In this document: piece by piece, positions 5,489 to 7,486 of the stretch
Layout of the letters: each line of letters starts with the position of its first letter
Numbering within the stretch: the stretch's first letter is position 1
Assembly (NCBI GenBank): GCA_033852095.1
Contig: JAWSVD010000243.1
Location: 1 to 7,486 of the forward strand
Direction: 5' to 3'
Length of the DNA stretch: 7,486 nt
From: CALCKW01 sp033852095
Lineage (GTDB): Bacteria > Pseudomonadota > Gammaproteobacteria > CALCKW01
Position numbers and translations under genes: made by a program
Notes under the pieces: generated by a model
What the model was told of the DNA's origin: nothing
Databases searched by the model: none
The model's input: only the letters and a program-made list of their open reading frames with translations

Positions 5489-6662
5489 ACGCTCGTCGCT
5501 GCAACATGGCAACGGCAGGCAGTGTTTTTCCCTCCAGAAACTCCAGGAACGCACCACCTCCGGTAGAAATATACGAAATTCTATCGGAGAGACCGTATTT
5601 ATCGACCGCTGCGAGCGTGTCTCCACCGCCTGCTATCGAGAAAGCAGAAGAATTGGCAATGGCCTCCCCCAGTGCCTGTGTGCCCGCGGCAAACTGATCG
5701 AACTCAAAAACCCCCACCGGACCGTTCCAGACGATAGTGCCGGCATTTTTGATGATATCGCACAATTTTGCCGTCGTCTCAGGGCCCACATCGAAAATCA
5801 TCTCGCCGGCCTGCACTTCATTGACAGCGCGCAAAGTGGCCGAGGTGTCCTTGTCAAAAGCCTGCCCCACCACCACATCGGTGGGCACCGGGATATCCCC
5901 GCCCTTGGCCTGTATTGCCGCCAGCAACTCACTCGCCTCAGAGATCAAATCTTTCTCATACAGGCTGTTGCCGACCTCGTCACCGCCAGCAGCGATGAAG
6001 GTATTCGCTATGCCTCCACCGACGATCAACTGGTCGACAATGCCCGACAAGGTTTTCAGCACTGTCAGCTTGGTCGAGACCTTTGAGCCGCCCACGATGG
6101 CGACCATGGGCCGCGCCGGGTTGTCGAGTGCTTTGCCCAGTGCTTCGAGCTCGCCCAACAACAGCGGGCCGCCGCAGGCCACGGGCGCGTACTCACCAAC
6201 GCCATGCGTCGACGCCTGGGCACGATGCGCGGTGCCGAAAGCGTCCATGACATAGACGTCGCAAAGGGCGGCGTATTGTTTGGCCAGCCCTTCATCGTCT
6301 TTTTTCTCACCGGCGTTAAAGCGCACATTCTCCAACAGTACAACTTGGCCATCATCGAGTTCCGGCGCCTGCTGCAGGTAGTTTTCCACCAGCAGCACCT
6401 CTGCACCCAGGGCTGAGCCCAAATGCTTTGCGACGGGCGCCAAACTGAACTGCGGCTCGGGCTGCCCCTCTGTTGGGCGGCCCAAGTGGGACATCAGCAA
6501 CACTTTGGCGCCTGCGGACATTGCCTGCTTGATCGTAGGCAGGGCAGCTCGAATTCGGGCGTCGGAGCTGACTACCCCGTCGGTGATCGGCACGTTGAGG
6601 TCCAAGCGAATCAATACCCGTTTGCCTGCCAGGGACAAATCACTCATGCGCAGCACATTCAT
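5487..6662 (-). CDS. pgk: Phosphoglycerate kinase (391 aa)
   Basis: Cytoplasmic enzyme that interconverts 1,3-bisphosphoglycerate plus ADP and 3-phosphoglycerate plus ATP in glycolysis and gluconeogenesis (and the Calvin cycle where present). All hallmark motifs are in order: RLDLNVP (19-25) and SHLGRP (58-63) in the substrate-binding N-domain, ENVRFNAGEKKDDE (111-124), DAFGTAHRAQAS (140-151), GGSKVSTK (191-198) at the nucleotide site, GGGIANTF (215-222), WNGPVGVFE (312-320), and GGGDT (345-349) in the phosphate loop. Length matches the E. coli enzyme (387 aa). The first ATG is preferred because MNVLRMSDLSLAGKR aligns with the E. coli start MSVIKMTDLDLAGKR; the ATG six codons in has no better ribosome binding site. 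It lies between tkt and fba, but with repeat-rich spacers on both sides and no epd/gap gene next to it. Confidence 0.98.
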   Translation of the reverse strand: MNVLRMSDLSLAGKRVLIRLDLNVPITDGVVSSDARIRAALPTIKQAMSAGAKVLLMSHLGRPTEGQPEPQFSLAPVAKHLGSALGAEVLLVENYLQQAPELDDGQVVLLENVRFNAGEKKDDEGLAKQYAALCDVYVMDAFGTAHRAQASTHGVGEYAPVACGGPLLLGELEALGKALDNPARPMVAIVGGSKVSTKLTVLKTLSGIVDQLIVGGGIANTFIAAGGDEVGNSLYEKDLISEASELLAAIQAKGGDIPVPTDVVVGQAFDKDTSATLRAVNEVQAGEMIFDVGPETTAKLCDIIKNAGTIVWNGPVGVFEFDQFAAGTQALGEAIANSSAFSIAGGGDTLAAVDKYGLSDRISYISTGGGAFLEFLEGKTLPAVAMLQRRA

Positions 6663-6699
6663 AAACAGCGGTTCTCTGGAAATCTATTGAAAATGAAAT

Positions 6700-6731
6700 T
6701 TAGAAAAGCAACCGCGCCTTGCAGCGCGGTT
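6700..6731 (-). terminator. Rho-independent terminator-like hairpin upstream of pgk
   Basis: A perfect 8-bp stem, AACCGCGC with GCGCGGTT (arms at 6710-6717 and 6724-6731), has a 6-base loop. On the minus strand it is followed by GCTTTTCT and further T-rich sequence. It would end a minus-strand transcript from the tkt side about 50 bases before pgk, or act as an attenuator. This leaves little room for a separate pgk promoter downstream of it. Confidence 0.6.
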
Positions 6732-6734
6732 AGC

Positions 6735-6755
6735 AGCCCGGCTATTGCTCGGGCT
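6735..6755. repeat. Second hairpin of the tkt-pgk spacer
   Basis: AGCCCG (6735-6740) pairs with CGGGCT (6750-6755) around a 9-base loop, 3 bases from the terminator-like hairpin at 6710-6731. Paired hairpins like this are common in REP-type extragenic palindromes. Confidence 0.5.
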
Positions 6756-6759
6756 GACG

Positions 6760-6922
6760 AGGAGCTTGGGCAAGAACTAGAAACCCTGCTGCGGAAGGCT
6801 AATTTTGGACGTATTTCCGCACTGATCTCGTTAAATAACCGGTTATTCGCCTCAATCAGCACAAAAATTCGCCTCAAAACTATCTCTTCCTCGTGACGGG
6901 CCCAATCCTCGCCCAAGCTCCT
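6760..6922. repeat. 163-bp unit bounded by 12-bp inverted repeats (MITE-like candidate)
   Basis: AGGAGCTTGGGC (6760-6771) and GCCCAAGCTCCT (6911-6922) are perfect inverted repeats. A second nested pair, ACGAGGA (6757-6763) and TCCTCGT (6888-6894), lies close to them. The interior carries a 14-bp palindrome and an 11-bp direct repeat. The size and ends would fit a non-autonomous miniature element, but I see no clear target-site duplication and no second copy in this window. Confidence 0.4.
6834..6877. repeat. 14-bp palindrome joined to 11-bp direct repeats
   Basis: AATAACCGGTTATT (6834-6847) is a perfect palindrome. Its end overlaps ATTCGCCTCAA (6845-6855), which recurs exactly at 6867-6877, a 22-base offset or about two helical turns. 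This could be a protein-binding site or the core of a repeat element. Confidence 0.5.
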
Positions 6923-6951
6923 AGGAGGCTGGGACTGAAGCCCGGCCTCCT
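6923..6951. terminator. Strong hairpin downstream of tkt
   Basis: AGGAGGCTGGG (6923-6933) pairs over 11 positions with CCCGGCCTCCT (6941-6951), with one G-T pair and a 7-base loop. It lies 44 bases past the tkt stop. The T-rich tail (AATTTTC) is on the plus-strand side, whereas tkt runs on the minus strand, where AGGAGCTTGG follows. For tkt it may therefore be a stabilising 3' hairpin more than an intrinsic terminator. Confidence 0.5.
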
Positions 6952-6994
6952 AATTTTCAACTACTTGTTATAGCAGCGGCTCGAAGGGAGCGAA

Positions 6995-7486
6995 CTACAA
7001 CAAGGCTTCAGCCGCGGCGACCACCGCGTCTTCGGTCAGACCGAAGTGCTGATAGAGATCGGCAGCGGGTGCGGATTCACCGAAGGTGTCAACGCCCACG
7101 ACACCGCCTTCGAGGCCCACGTACTGTCGCCAACCTGCAGTGACACCGGCCTCAACAGCGAGCCTTGGCACACCGGCGGGCAATACCGCTGCACGGTAGG
7201 CCGCGTCCTGCGCATCAAAGCGGTCTGTCGCCGGCATGGACACAACGCGAGTGGGTTTGCCGCTGGCATCGAGTCTGGCCTTGGCCGCCATGGCCAGGCC
7301 TATCTCGGAACCCGTGGCGATGATCACAAGTTGAGCAGCACCTTCACTGTCAGCCAAGACATAACCGCCCTTGGCCACGTTCGCCAGCTGCGCTGCATCA
7401 CGTGCCTGGGGCTCAAGCCCCTGGCGAGAGAGACACAGGCAGGTCGGCCCGGTCTTGTTCTCGATGGCAAAACGCCAAGCCACGGC
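6995..7486 (-). CDS. tkt: Transketolase, C-terminal part, truncated by window edge
   Basis: Thiamine-diphosphate enzyme that moves two-carbon ketol units between sugar phosphates in the pentose phosphate pathway (and the Calvin cycle where present). Only the last 163 codons and the TAG stop are inside the window; the frame is open to the final base, so the start lies to the right. The sequence begins AVAWRFAIENKTGPTCLCLSRQ, the end of the pyrimidine-binding domain. The transketolase C-terminal domain follows, with LVIIATGSEIGLAMAAK, VVSMPATDRFDAQD, AVEAGVTAGWRQYVG and GVDTFGESAPAADLYQHFGL, all typical of bacterial TktA. The GTG at 7481-7483 is an internal valine, not a start. It is the upstream member of the tkt - pgk - fba block on this strand. 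The hairpin beyond its stop and the terminator-like hairpin before pgk suggest that it is not simply co-transcribed with pgk. Confidence 0.97.
   Translation of the reverse strand, partial: AVAWRFAIENKTGPTCLCLSRQGLEPQARDAAQLANVAKGGYVLADSEGAAQLVIIATGSEIGLAMAAKARLDASGKPTRVVSMPATDRFDAQDAAYRAAVLPAGVPRLAVEAGVTAGWRQYVGLEGGVVGVDTFGESAPAADLYQHFGLTEDAVVAAAEALL

Larger units (their letters stand above)
6700..6916 (-). ncRNA. Possible small RNA or repeat transcript in the tkt-pgk spacer
   Basis: Minus-strand sequence here is highly structured and ends in a terminator-like hairpin, as a small RNA of about 215 bases would. The same strand has an open frame whose middle (VLRRIFVLIEANNRLFNEIS) looks like an amphipathic helix, but its only upstream start is a TTG crowded by AGGAG at 2 bases, and its C-terminal part is translated from the hairpins. 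I saw no clear promoter. The alternatives are a repeated extragenic element or the decayed remnant of a gene once present here. Confidence 0.25.
6663..6994. other. Repeat-rich spacer between tkt and pgk
   Basis: This 332-base interval sits where epd or gap lies in many gammaproteobacteria. I see no convincing gene in it. It is dense in symmetric sequence: hairpins at 6710-6731, 6735-6755 and 6923-6951, 12-bp inverted repeats at 6760-6771 and 6911-6922, a 14-bp palindrome at 6834-6847, and an 11-bp direct repeat at 6845-6855 and 6867-6877. An 85-codon minus-strand frame (6659-6916) runs through it from a TTG start and overlaps the first codon of pgk; it is listed separately as an RNA or peptide candidate. 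Confidence 0.7.

Noticed and set aside
5277..6086. 269-codon plus-strand frame opposite pgk
   Set aside because: It is antisense to a clear phosphoglycerate kinase whose codons explain the open frame; the translation has no recognisable motifs.
1..7486. CRISPR array, tRNA/rRNA genes, transposase, phage, toxin-antitoxin or restriction genes
   Set aside because: Looked for on both strands by eye; no regularly spaced repeats, no cloverleaf or rRNA-like sequence, and no protein with such motifs was found.

Overview
The window looks like chromosomal DNA from a gammaproteobacterium. This rests on three things: the gene order tkt - pgk - fba on the minus strand, a CpxR/CpxA (RstA/RstB)-like two-component pair, and Pgk and transketolase sequences that read like the enterobacterial and pseudomonad proteins. 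I cannot name a genus. Base composition is moderately GC-rich and the gene starts look ordinary. I saw no plasmid, phage or CRISPR features.

Layout, left to right. Positions 2-586 (+) are the C-terminal two thirds of purC (SAICAR synthase, long form), followed by a UUCG-capped hairpin. Positions 587-2024 hold little recognisable coding: a set of three 10-bp direct repeats of OmpR-family type (730-759), a possible 70-residue small gene behind a good ribosome binding site (827-1039), a four-helix His-rich membrane protein of unknown function (1122-1562), a terminator-like hairpin (1757-1785), and a gene-free leader containing two unresolved bases (1913-1914). Positions 2025-4078 (+) are an overlapping response regulator / sensor kinase pair. 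A hairpin at 4139-4167 sits between the converging kinase and fba genes. Positions 4194-5258 (-) are class II fructose-bisphosphate aldolase, 5487-6662 (-) phosphoglycerate kinase, and 6995-7486 (-) the C-terminus of transketolase, cut by the window end.

The minus-strand genes form a central carbon block: transketolase (pentose phosphate or Calvin cycle), Pgk and Fba (glycolysis/gluconeogenesis). The epd/gap gene usually found between tkt and pgk is absent here. A 332-bp spacer rich in inverted repeats takes its place and is the least explained part of the window. The two-component pair probably senses an envelope signal. The upstream repeat array resembles an RstA/CpxR-type operator and makes the small gene and the membrane protein candidate targets, but that link is inference.

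Nothing here amounts to a clear new defence or biosynthetic system. The best leads are the tkt-pgk spacer (a possible miniature mobile element, repeat or small RNA) and the repeat array plus small gene plus His-rich membrane protein next to the two-component pair.
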